A stretch of DNA of 38,070 nucleotides. It comes from an uncultured Peptococcaceae bacterium. Lineage in GTDB: Bacteria; Bacillota; Peptococcia; Peptococcales; Peptococcaceae. Location of the stretch: NCBI GenBank assembly GCA_902492275.1, contig CABUKW010000011.1, forward strand, positions 1-38,070, given 5' to 3'. Positions 6,613-14,413 of the stretch are shown here, piece after piece (within the stretch, counting starts at the first letter, position 1; each line of letters begins with the position of its first letter). A model generated the notes under the pieces. The model was not told the origin of the DNA, did not search any database, and was given only the letters and a program-made list of their open reading frames with translations. The position numbers were made by a program, and so were the translations under genes.

Positions 6613-8634
6613 ATGACAGTAGAAAGAAAAGCATTGAGTGAAAAGATTTTGGTACTTGGTATTGATGGGTTAGATCCAAGATTAGCTCGAAAATATGTAG
6701 ATGAAGGTGTTATGCCCAATCTGAAAAAATTTATGGAACGTGGGGCATGTCGTGAGGATTTGGTAATGCTAGGTGGACAGCCGACTATTACCCCGCCGAT
6801 GTGGACTACCTTAGCGACAGGCGCCTTCCCGGTGACACATGGAATTACAGATTTTATGGGACAGGTTGGGATTGATGGGACTTGTTATAATATTGATTCT
6901 CGACGTTGTAAAGCAGAACAATTATGGAACGTATTTGCAGAAGCAGGGAAAAGAACGTTGGTTTGGCATTGGCCAGGTTCTTCTTGGCCACCAAGCTCTG
7001 ACAGCCCCAATTTACATGTTGTAGATGGTACACAGCCGGGTTTTGTCAATATGGGCGGCGGTGTTGTTGACTCAGAAAAATTGTTGATAGCCAGTGAAAA
7101 GACAACAGAAGTGTTATATCGGCGCCGTGCTGCTTCCGATGGGAAAGTACCTTGTGTCATTGAGGATTTGGAAATTGGCGAAGATGGAGTAAATTTATTT
7201 TTTGATACAAGTTACGATGATAGTGCAATTACGCGGATTGTTTTATTAACAGAGGAAGATGGAGAAGGCGCGCTCTCTGATAGCCCATTTGATGTCATTC
7301 ATTCTCCTATTAAAATGGCAACCGGTTGGGCTAGTGCTCCAGAGGATGCGAAAGAATTTGTAATGCTGCATGGGAATGGTCTTGTAAGAAGACCGTGTTT
7401 GATTGTAAAGAATGCGCAGGGTGTTTACGATCGTGTAGAGATTTATCATTCTAAAAAAGATGCAGAACCTATGGCGATTCTGAAAGAGGGCGTATTCACC
7501 AAAGATTTGGTGGACGACTCTTATAAAAATGATGTACATTATATGGCCAATCGGAATATGCGTATCTTAGAATTATCTCCAGAAGGCGATTATATTAAAA
7601 TGTGGATTTCGGCGGGCATGAATGTTGATAATGATGCAGTTTGGCATCCAAAGAGCTTGTATAAAGAAGTAATCGAAAATGTTGGCTATTCGCAACCGAC
7701 CAGTTTATTAGGCGCTGGCGATGAGCAATTAATCAGGGACTGTATGTTTGCCAACTGGACTGCTGGTGGTGAATGGCAGGCAGATGTTTTGAATTACTTT
7801 ATTGAGCATGATAAATATGATGTAATTTTCTCTCACTTTCATAATGTAGACCTGGAAGGTCACATGATTGTGAAATTCTTGAGAAAAGGACACAATAATT
7901 TGCCAGCGGAACGGTATCAACAATTGTTTAAAGAAGTGTATATGCAGACTGATGATTATATTGGCCGGTTTATGCATTTGTTAGATGAAAACTGGACGAT
8001 TGTGATTGTATCAGACCATGGACAAGTTTGCCCAGAACATGAGGTACAACTGATGGGCGATCCGTCTGGTGTGAATGTAGGCATTATGCGTGAATTGGGA
8101 TTCACAGAGGTTAAGAAGGATGAAGACGGAAACCTTTTTCATGAAGTAGATTGGAGTAAAACAAAAGCTGTAGCTTGCCGTGGTAACAACATTTATTTGA
8201 ATTTGAAAGGACGCACAGAACACGGAATTGTAGAACCAGAAGATCAATATGAATTAGAAGAAGAGATTATGACAGCCTTATATGGTTATCGGGATCCTAA
8301 AACTGGGAAACGTGTTGTGGCATTGGCTTTGCGTAACCGTGATGCAGTCTTGTTGGGGTATGGCGGTCCAGAATGCGGAGACATCTGTGTTTGGATGAGC
8401 GAAGGTTACAACCGTGACCATGGTGATTCCCTGTCAACAACATTTGGTTTTGCTGATACATCTGTGTCGCCAATCTTCCTGGCAGCTGGACCAGGTATTA
8501 AAGAGAATTTCATTACAGACCGGATTATTCGGGAGGTAGACGTGGCACCAACAGTGGCATTGTTAGGTGGCGTGCGTATGCCGAAGCAATGCGAAGGCGC
8601 TCCTGTATATCAGATTTTAAGTAAAGAAATGTAG
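6613..8634 (+). CDS. Alkaline-phosphatase-superfamily phosphodiesterase/hydrolase
   Basis: The 673-residue product belongs to the type I phosphodiesterase/nucleotide pyrophosphatase branch of the alkaline phosphatase superfamily. Metal ligands are visible: Asp18 in LGIDGLDP, the presumed nucleophile Thr60 in PTITPPMW followed by TLATGAFPVTHGI, Asp and His in NVDLEGH (about residues 415-421), and DHG in VIVSDHGQ (about 465). The C-terminal stretch AAGPGIKE and VAPTVALLGG is also typical. The region of about 170-390 is a large insertion beside the core. There is no signal peptide, so it should act in the cytosol on an imported substrate. GAGGGAGG precedes the ATG. The downstream anion transporter suggests the substrate is an imported phosphate or sulfate ester or phosphonate; the exact substrate cannot be read from sequence. 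Confidence 0.85.
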   Translation: MTVERKALSEKILVLGIDGLDPRLARKYVDEGVMPNLKKFMERGACREDLVMLGGQPTITPPMWTTLATGAFPVTHGITDFMGQVGIDGTCYNIDSRRCKAEQLWNVFAEAGKRTLVWHWPGSSWPPSSDSPNLHVVDGTQPGFVNMGGGVVDSEKLLIASEKTTEVLYRRRAASDGKVPCVIEDLEIGEDGVNLFFDTSYDDSAITRIVLLTEEDGEGALSDSPFDVIHSPIKMATGWASAPEDAKEFVMLHGNGLVRRPCLIVKNAQGVYDRVEIYHSKKDAEPMAILKEGVFTKDLVDDSYKNDVHYMANRNMRILELSPEGDYIKMWISAGMNVDNDAVWHPKSLYKEVIENVGYSQPTSLLGAGDEQLIRDCMFANWTAGGEWQADVLNYFIEHDKYDVIFSHFHNVDLEGHMIVKFLRKGHNNLPAERYQQLFKEVYMQTDDYIGRFMHLLDENWTIVIVSDHGQVCPEHEVQLMGDPSGVNVGIMRELGFTEVKKDEDGNLFHEVDWSKTKAVACRGNNIYLNLKGRTEHGIVEPEDQYELEEEIMTALYGYRDPKTGKRVVALALRNRDAVLLGYGGPECGDICVWMSEGYNRDHGDSLSTTFGFADTSVSPIFLAAGPGIKENFITDRIIREVDVAPTVALLGGVRMPKQCEGAPVYQILSKEM

Positions 8635-8695
8635 TATATGAAAGCATAAGTCTTGTTATTTCTTATGTGCGAGAGAAATTTCGTGAACGATAAGT

Positions 8696-8800
8696 TATAG
8701 ATTTATAAAAATGAGTAAAAATATTAATAAAAATGGAGATTTAGAGTTAAATACTCCAAATCTCCATTAAATTTATTACATGCTTTGCTATAAATCTATA
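8696..8800. other. Nested inverted repeats between hydrolase and transporter genes
   Basis: An outer 12-bp stem (TATAGATTTATA at 8696-8707 with its complement at 8789-8800) encloses a perfect 11-bp stem (AATGGAGATTT at 8732-8742 with 8758-8768), whose loop contains a further GAGT/ACTC pairing. No long T run follows, so a simple Rho-independent terminator is not certain. It may act as a partial terminator, an mRNA-stabilising structure, or a bound DNA element. Confidence 0.7.
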
Positions 8801-8909
8801 GATCTTCTGCAAGTATAAAAATAGTTGTGCGGTGAATTGTTTCATGTGCAGAGCGAATTATAGACACATATTATGAAGGTTTCATTATAGTTTTGCTAGC
8901 GTTAAAATT

Positions 8910-8956
8910 TTGCAGAAATGATAAGTTAGTAGTTAAGTATCAGGGAATTTCTGCAA
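8910..8956 (+). promoter_or_regulatory. Leader inverted repeat before the transporter
   Basis: TTGCAGAAAT at 8910-8919 is exactly complementary to ATTTCTGCAA at 8947-8956. The right arm ends 7 bases before the AAGGAG ribosome binding site of the transporter gene. It could be a leader hairpin or an operator. Confidence 0.5.
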
Positions 8957-8980
8957 TATTTAGAAGGAGTTGAAATCAAT

Positions 8981-10429
8981 ATGTCATCTGAAACAGCAAG
9001 TAAAAACAGAATTTATTATATAAATCTTATTATTTATATGTTACTTACTTTTGGCATTGGCTTTTTGCCTCCGTTTGGAGCAATTACAGAGTTGGGGATG
9101 AAATGTTTAGGCGTTTTTGTTGGCTCTATTTATGGATGGCTGACATTGGGTATTATCTTTCCTAGTCTGTTTTCTATGCTGGCTCTTGCATTGGTCGGCT
9201 TTACAGGTGTGCAGCAGGCATATGTAGATGGGTTTTCTTATTATTTGGTCCCGATGATGATAGTAATATTCATATTTTCTGGTGCGATTGCAACGACGGG
9301 CGTAACAACCTGGTTAACGGAGTGGTTAATGAGCAGAAAAATTATTATTGGACGACCTTGGATACTAGTTGCAGTATTGCTTTTGGGCATGGAATTGCTT
9401 TCTGTGCTGCAAGCTCAATGGGTGGGGCTGTTTATGTTATGGGAAATGGTAGTTGTTTTATCAAAAGAGGCAGGTTATGAGAAACGTAACCCATTTCTCA
9501 CTTTTATGATTCCGGCTTTGATGGTTGTATATATAACCGCAAGCTATATGTTTCCGTTTTTCTCAGGGCAGATTATGTATCTCGGCTTTTATGCACAAGG
9601 CATGCAGAGTTCTATCCCAGAACTTCCGCTTATTATTTGGGAAATTGTGATGATAAATCTCTATGTAGTATTTATTTTGTTAGTGGCAAAATTTATATTA
9701 AAATTGGATTTAAGTAAAATTGGTGCCGCTTCAGAAATATATAGAGACAAGAAATGTCCAGCTATGACAAGAGATCAAAAATTTGGCTTGGCGTTGTTAG
9801 TGGGTTTCTTAGTTGTAATGCTATTGCCCATTATTCTTCCAGACGAATTGGTGTTTATACAACAAATCAAAACGCTGGGTATTATGGGTATGATGACAAT
9901 TATCTTATACATCTTATCAGGGATTCGGAAAAAGGATGGAACACCTTATGCAGATTTACAAAAGGCTGCCCATACAATCCCTTGGGAAGTAATTTGGTTA
10001 TTAGTAGCTTCTACGCCTTTGGCAGCTGCATTTAATGCAGAGGAATGCGGCATCATGGCAACGCTGATGGGCTTCTTAACGCCAATTTTAACAAATATGG
10101 ACGGCATTTTATTTATAATCATCTGTACAATTGTAATAGGTATTATTACACAATTTGTACACAATTTAATAGTGGCAATCGTTTTACTGCCAATTCTCTG
10201 TCCACTGTTTGCTTCTATGGGCGGTAATCCTGCAACCTTGTATATGTGTTTGGTATGGGCTCTGACCTTTGCATTTGCAACTCCTGCAGCAAGTATGAAT
10301 GCAGCACTGATATTTGGACATAGTTCACTATCTTCTAAGGATGGTTATGTGAATGGTATTATGCATCTTGTCCTTGCTTTAATCTTAGCCATTTTAGTTG
10401 GAATTCCGCTAGGTAACCTTATTTTCTAA
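8981..10429 (+). CDS. SLC13/DASS-type anion symporter
   Basis: The 482-residue, very hydrophobic product has about 11-12 membrane segments and resembles the divalent anion:Na+ symporter (SLC13) family, which import dicarboxylates, sulfate and similar anions. The second half of the protein has the conserved pattern WEVIWLLVASTPLAAAF and the loop FATPAASMNAALIFGHSS, which corresponds to the family's second helical-hairpin substrate/Na+ site. A cytosolic loop lies around residues 245-265. AAGGAG precedes the ATG. It follows the hydrolase by 346 bases with structured DNA between, so it could be co-transcribed or have its own promoter. The substrate is unknown; the adjacent hydrolase suggests an esterified or phosphonate-like anion. 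Confidence 0.82.
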   Translation: MSSETASKNRIYYINLIIYMLLTFGIGFLPPFGAITELGMKCLGVFVGSIYGWLTLGIIFPSLFSMLALALVGFTGVQQAYVDGFSYYLVPMMIVIFIFSGAIATTGVTTWLTEWLMSRKIIIGRPWILVAVLLLGMELLSVLQAQWVGLFMLWEMVVVLSKEAGYEKRNPFLTFMIPALMVVYITASYMFPFFSGQIMYLGFYAQGMQSSIPELPLIIWEIVMINLYVVFILLVAKFILKLDLSKIGAASEIYRDKKCPAMTRDQKFGLALLVGFLVVMLLPIILPDELVFIQQIKTLGIMGMMTIILYILSGIRKKDGTPYADLQKAAHTIPWEVIWLLVASTPLAAAFNAEECGIMATLMGFLTPILTNMDGILFIIICTIVIGIITQFVHNLIVAIVLLPILCPLFASMGGNPATLYMCLVWALTFAFATPAASMNAALIFGHSSLSSKDGYVNGIMHLVLALILAILVGIPLGNLIF

Positions 10430-10465
10430 AAATTTAGCATAGAAAAATAAATAAAAACCGAAAAA

Positions 10466-10502
10466 AGAGGAAGACAGGTCGATAGATGACCGTTCTTCCT
10501 CT
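10466..10502. terminator. Bidirectional terminator
   Basis: AGAGGAAGA and GGTC on the left pair with GACC and TCTTCCTCT on the right. An A run precedes the left arm, giving a U run on the minus strand, and a T-rich stretch follows the right arm. It separates the transporter from the convergent kinase-like gene. Confidence 0.82.
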
Positions 10503-10538
10503 CTTCCTTATTTTGTTTGACTTTTTAAATAATAGTTA

Positions 10539-11138
10539 CTATTGCGCCAATTTCTTTTCTACTAAATCTTTCAATAGAGCAACGGTACCGTCAATTCCAA
10601 GCAGGCCACTGTCGATTAATAAATCCTGACCTTCTATGCGGCCCCATTTCATTTCGCTGTAAAACTGATAATAGCTGCGGCGCTGTTTATCTGTCTTTTT
10701 GATTAATTTGCTGGCAACGTCGCGGTCAGCAATCCCATGACGGCTCATAATGCGATTGATACGTTTTTCAATGTCGGCATAAATGAATACACGGATTACA
10801 TTTTCGCGATCTTCCAGTACATAGTTTGCACAACGTCCAACAATTACGCAGCTTTCAGCATCTGCTTTTTCTTTGATTAAATCGGCCTGCATTTTAAAAA
10901 CACGGTCGTTCAAAGAGCCCGGATCGATGGATGGTGGATAATAAGGTGCGAACAATGGATTGGAGGCAGCTTCATCGGCTTTCTGCAATACCTGCTCTTG
11001 AATACCACTTTTTTCGGCGACAATTTTTAATAATTCTTTGTCATAGAATTTGAAGCCCAGTTCCTTGGCCAGCTTCTCACCAATTTCGTGCCCGCCACTA
11101 CCGTATTCTCGACCAATCGTAATAACAATGTTAGCCAT
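10539..11138 (-). CDS. Cytidylate-kinase-like protein
   Basis: The 199-residue product belongs to the cytidylate-kinase-like family (Cytidylate_kin2). The N-terminus has ITIGREYGSGGHEIG as a variant nucleotide-binding P-loop, then LGFKFYDKELL, typical of the family. VGRCANYVL and the Arg-rich lid region IMSRHGIADRDV follow. True CMP kinases are about 220 residues and differ in the P-loop; the phosphate acceptor of this group is not established. I chose the ATG at 11138 because AGGAGGAATTT precedes it; the longer frame to 11288 runs through AT-rich leader. The 5' leader has a perfect inverted repeat AAGGAAAA/TTTTCCTT (11176-11202). Confidence 0.87.
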   Translation of the reverse strand: MANIVITIGREYGSGGHEIGEKLAKELGFKFYDKELLKIVAEKSGIQEQVLQKADEAASNPLFAPYYPPSIDPGSLNDRVFKMQADLIKEKADAESCVIVGRCANYVLEDRENVIRVFIYADIEKRINRIMSRHGIADRDVASKLIKKTDKQRRSYYQFYSEMKWGRIEGQDLLIDSGLLGIDGTVALLKDLVEKKLAQ

Positions 11139-11338
11139 ATAAATTCCTCCTGATGCGTCAAATAATTTTGTTGTTAAGGAAAATAAAATTTTTCTTTTCC
11201 TTAAAATAAGTATAACATATATGTTGAAAAAAAGAAAGATGTTGCTGCAAATATTTAGTGAATTTTTCTGTGACCGACATAAAACCATTTTTTAAAGAAG
11301 GGCTTTTTCCTCAGAAGGCAGAATAAAATAAGATAATA

Positions 11339-11367
11339 TTACAAAACGCTACAGAGAGTTTTATAAT
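11339..11367 (+). promoter_or_regulatory. Promoter of the patatin operon
   Basis: TTACAA and TATAAT are 17 bases apart, and the -10 lies 26 bases before the ATG of the patatin-like gene. Confidence 0.65.
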
Positions 11368-11393
11368 TTTTTATATAAAGAGGAGATGGGCAC

Positions 11394-12233
11394 ATGCCGG
11401 GATTGGTATTAGAAGGGGGGACGTTTCGTCCCATATTCAGCGCCGGCGTTATGGACGCCATGCTGGAGCATGACATTCTCTTTCCCTATTGCATTGGCGT
11501 GTCGGCGGGAATTACCGATGGATTTTCTTATATATCTAAACAAAAGGGGCGCAATTTAGAAATTTTGCGCCAATACCGCCACGATAAACGGTATATCGGC
11601 GCAGGGAACTTCTTAAAATGCCGCAGCCTGTTTGGCTTGCAGTTTGCTTTTGAGGAAATTCCCAATCGGCTGATTCCATTTGACTGGGATACCTTTGCCC
11701 AATATGAGGGAACCTATTTGGTAGGCGTTACCAACGCACGAACTGGCAAAACGGAATATCTGAACGGGAAGGATTTAGACAGAGCCAATACTATGGTAAA
11801 AGCAACCTGCGCCATTCCGTTGGTATTTCCAGCCATTCCGCTGAATGGAGAGGAATACTTTGACGGCGGAATTTGTGATCCCATTCCTGTGCGAAAGGCG
11901 CTGGCTGATGGCAATGAAAAGCTATTGATTATATTGACCCGTCCTGTCGGTTACGAGAAAACACTTAGCAAAAGTAATTTGGCCGCGGCGCGGGTATTAA
12001 AACGGAAGTATCCCAATTTGGTGGAGCCTTTGCTGACACGGCATAACAAATATAACGAAACCGTCCGCTTTTGTGAGGAGTTGGAGCGACAGGGCAAAGC
12101 AGTTCTGTTGCGCCCCGCCCATCATGGTATTATCGATAGCTTTGAAAAAGATATGGATAAGATAGAAGCCTGCTACCGTTACGGTTATGCATTGGCGCAG
12201 CAGCGGATGGATGATATTGCGGCATTATTCTAG
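11394..12233 (+). CDS. Patatin-like phospholipase
   Basis: The 279-residue product is a patatin-family serine acylhydrolase. The oxyanion-hole region is LEGGTFRPIFSAGVMDAML near the N-terminus, the nucleophile is the Ser of GVSAG (about residue 38), and the catalytic Asp is in YFDGGICDPIPV (about residue 162). These enzymes use a Ser-Asp dyad to release fatty acids from lipids. There is no signal peptide. The gene is in an operon with a lipid-kinase-like gene 12 bases downstream, which supports a role in membrane lipid turnover. GAGGAGATGGG precedes the start. The exact lipid substrate is unknown. Confidence 0.92.
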   Translation: MPGLVLEGGTFRPIFSAGVMDAMLEHDILFPYCIGVSAGITDGFSYISKQKGRNLEILRQYRHDKRYIGAGNFLKCRSLFGLQFAFEEIPNRLIPFDWDTFAQYEGTYLVGVTNARTGKTEYLNGKDLDRANTMVKATCAIPLVFPAIPLNGEEYFDGGICDPIPVRKALADGNEKLLIILTRPVGYEKTLSKSNLAAARVLKRKYPNLVEPLLTRHNKYNETVRFCEELERQGKAVLLRPAHHGIIDSFEKDMDKIEACYRYGYALAQQRMDDIAALF

Positions 12234-12245
12234 GAGGGACAGTTC

Positions 12246-13181
12246 ATGCAGAGGACTTTGCTTTTTCTGGTCAATCCCAAAGCGGGGAGAGCAGAAATTA
12301 AAAATAATTTGCTGGAGGTTGTCGATAAATTTGTAAAACATGATTGGAAGGTTGTGGTGCGGACGACCCAATATTCCGGCGAACTGGTTGAAATTATTAA
12401 GGCTGAAGCCGGACAGTACGATTTGGTTGTCTGTTCCGGCGGCGATGGCACCTTAAATGAAGCTGTAGGAGGTCTGCTGCATTCTGGCAGCCATCCGTGG
12501 CTAGGGTATATTCCGGCCGGCACCACCAATGATTTTGCAGTAAGCCTGGGCATTCCCCGCAACGCATTACAGGCAGCAGATGTGATTGTAACAGGACGGC
12601 CCTTCTCTTGTGATGTGGGGCAGTTTAATGAGCGGCATTTTGTCTATGTGGCGGCTTTTGGTGCTTTTACAGAAGTCAGCTATTCTACGCCGCAGCAATT
12701 CAAAAACGCTTTGGGACGGGCTGCCTATATTTTAGAAGGCATTAAGCATCTGGCAGAAATCAAGGGTTATCAGTTGACCGTAGAGCATGATGGCGAAACC
12801 ATTTGCGGAGAATTTATTTTTGGCATGGTGTCCAATTCCATTTCGGTCGGCGGTTTCAAAATGAATACCAAAGCCAATGTTTCCATGAATGATGGACTGT
12901 TAGAGGTTTTATTGGTGAAGATGCCGCGCAACCCGATGGAACTGCAAGGCGCTATTGCAGCGTTGCTGCTGAATGATTTCAACAATCCTTGTCTGCATGC
13001 ATTTCACACCAGCGCGCTGCGGATATCGGCTACAGAAGAAATCTCCTGGACTTTAGACGGTGAATTTGGCGGTAATTTACAGGAGGTGCAGATTGAAGTT
13101 CTGCATAAAGCCTATGAAATTATAGTGCCTGCCGAAGAAGCGGAAGAAGCAAAAGACAGTAGCTTAAAAAATGAAGCATAG
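12246..13181 (+). CDS. Diacylglycerol/sphingosine-kinase-like lipid kinase
   Basis: The 311-residue product belongs to the DAGK catalytic (YegS/DgkB/BmrU) family, which phosphorylate lipid alcohols. Visible motifs are LVNPKAGRAE at the N-terminus, CSGGDGTLNEAVGGLL (the nucleotide-binding GGDGT, about residues 62-76), and PAGTTNDFA. The C-terminal beta-sandwich includes TLDGEFGG, the usual D-G-E motif. An AGGAGGGAC ribosome binding site starts inside the stop codon of the patatin gene, so the two genes are one transcription unit. In Bacillota, DgkB recycles diacylglycerol from lipoteichoic acid synthesis, but other lipids are possible here. Confidence 0.92.
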   Translation: MQRTLLFLVNPKAGRAEIKNNLLEVVDKFVKHDWKVVVRTTQYSGELVEIIKAEAGQYDLVVCSGGDGTLNEAVGGLLHSGSHPWLGYIPAGTTNDFAVSLGIPRNALQAADVIVTGRPFSCDVGQFNERHFVYVAAFGAFTEVSYSTPQQFKNALGRAAYILEGIKHLAEIKGYQLTVEHDGETICGEFIFGMVSNSISVGGFKMNTKANVSMNDGLLEVLLVKMPRNPMELQGAIAALLLNDFNNPCLHAFHTSALRISATEEISWTLDGEFGGNLQEVQIEVLHKAYEIIVPAEEAEEAKDSSLKNEA

Positions 13182-13182
13182 T

Positions 13183-13227
13183 AAAAAGCCAGCTGCTTTA
13201 TGAAACATCATAGCAGCTGGCTTTTTT
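13183..13227. terminator. Bidirectional terminator
   Basis: AAAAAGCCAGCTGCT pairs exactly with AGCAGCTGGCTTTTT around a 14-base loop. It gives a T run on both strands and serves the lipid-kinase gene and the convergent small-protein/trxB unit. Confidence 0.93.
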
Positions 13228-13237
13228 GTCAACCCTA

Positions 13238-13357
13238 TTACATATAGGAGAAAATAGATAGGAAGGACGGCAGCAACAAACCAACAGAAAGCATGGCTAC
13301 AAGAACAACTAAAAAGATTTTTTGCAGCTTGGTTTGTTTTTTCTTATTATAATACAT
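13238..13357 (-). CDS. Small single-span membrane protein (39 residues)
   Basis: A 39-codon reading frame with ATG, a good ribosome binding site (GGAGG, 8 bases before the start) and a TAA stop follows trxB after 17 bases. The product begins MYYNKKKQTKLQ, a basic cytosolic end, and continues with one hydrophobic helix (IFLVVLVAMLSVGLLLP, about residues 14-30) and a short SFLSIFSYM tail. This is a positive-inside single-pass membrane protein. I know no firm family; it recalls short uncharacterised DUF4044-like proteins. Its position between trxB and the terminator makes a shared transcript likely. Confidence 0.75.
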   Translation of the reverse strand: MYYNKKKQTKLQKIFLVVLVAMLSVGLLLPSFLSIFSYM

Positions 13358-13374
13358 AAGAGAACCTCCAGTCT

Positions 13375-14283
13375 TTAAGCGCGGAAATATTCTTCAATGC
13401 CGTGCATAACGGCGCCGCCGTCACCAACTGCGGTAGTAACTTGACGCAGCTTCTTTTGACGGACATCCCCTATGGCAAACACTCCTGGGATGTTGGTTGC
13501 CATTTCATCATCGGTAATGATATAGCCTTGTTCATTCACTTCCAATTCTGGAGGGAAGAACGCGTTGTTAGGCAGATAGCCTACGAAAATAAAGACGCCG
13601 TTGATGTCCAGCGTGCTGGTTTCATCAGTCTTTTTGTTGCGCAGCTTTAATTGACTGACCTTATCGTCGCCGATAATTTCATCCACAACAGTGTCATAGA
13701 GAATGTTAAGCTTTTCGTTGGCAAAAGCCCGGCTTTGCGCCAGCTTGTTAGCCCGCAGCTCATCGCGGCGATGAATGAGCGTAACGCTGGAGCACATTTT
13801 AGTCAAATACATGGCTTCTTCTACAGCGGTATCGCCGCCGCCGACAACGGCCACTGGCTGATCCTTAAAGAAAAATCCATCACAGGTAGCGCAGTAGGAA
13901 ACGCCGCGGCCGCGCAAACGACCTTCGTTGGCAACGCCTAATGCTCTTGGTTTGGCGCCGGAAGCGATTACGACAGCTTTTGCTTCGATGGTTTGTTTAT
14001 CGGTAGTTACCCGTTTTATGGCGCCGTTTAATTCCACCGACTGTACCTGTTCGTAAATCAATTCTACGCCAAAAGTCTGCGTTTGCTCAAAAAATTTCAT
14101 CATCAGTTCCGGGCCGGAAATCCCTTCCGGGAAGCCGGGATAATTTTCAATCATATCGGTAGTAGCCGCCTGACCGCCAGGAACGCCATGTTCTAAGACA
14201 GCGGTCTTGTAACCTGCCCGCGCTGCATAAATAGCGGCAGTCATACCGGCTGGACCGGCCCCGATAATTAATACTTCATACAT
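13375..14283 (-). CDS. trxB: Thioredoxin reductase
   Basis: TrxB moves electrons from NADPH through FAD to thioredoxin. The 302-residue product has the FAD motif GAGPAG at residues 8-13, the redox pair Cys131-Ala-Thr-Cys134 followed by Asp, the NADPH motif GGGDTAVEEAMYL, and the C-terminal FAD motif AIGDVR. I chose the ATG at 14283, which has AAAGGAGG upstream, over the frame start at 14316. It is the first gene of a unit with the 39-residue membrane protein. A thioredoxin is encoded far away at 36234-36608. Confidence 0.95.
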   Translation of the reverse strand: MYEVLIIGAGPAGMTAAIYAARAGYKTAVLEHGVPGGQAATTDMIENYPGFPEGISGPELMMKFFEQTQTFGVELIYEQVQSVELNGAIKRVTTDKQTIEAKAVVIASGAKPRALGVANEGRLRGRGVSYCATCDGFFFKDQPVAVVGGGDTAVEEAMYLTKMCSSVTLIHRRDELRANKLAQSRAFANEKLNILYDTVVDEIIGDDKVSQLKLRNKKTDETSTLDINGVFIFVGYLPNNAFFPPELEVNEQGYIITDDEMATNIPGVFAIGDVRQKKLRQVTTAVGDGGAVMHGIEEYFRA

Positions 14284-14352
14284 GAAAAAATCCTCCTTTA
14301 TTGGTACTGTAATCAAATCAGCCGTATAATATCAGTTTACAGTATCATAACA

Positions 14353-14385
14353 CAAAAAATGCACAGGAGCAATTCCTGTGCATTT
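14353..14385 (-). terminator. Terminator of the M23 peptidase gene
   Basis: On the minus strand AAATGCACAGGA pairs exactly with TCCTGTGCATTT around a 5-base loop and is followed by a T run. It lies about 30 bases after the peptidase stop codon. Confidence 0.93.
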
Positions 14386-14413
14386 AATTTCCTGTTTAGA
14401 TTTGGTTGCAATC

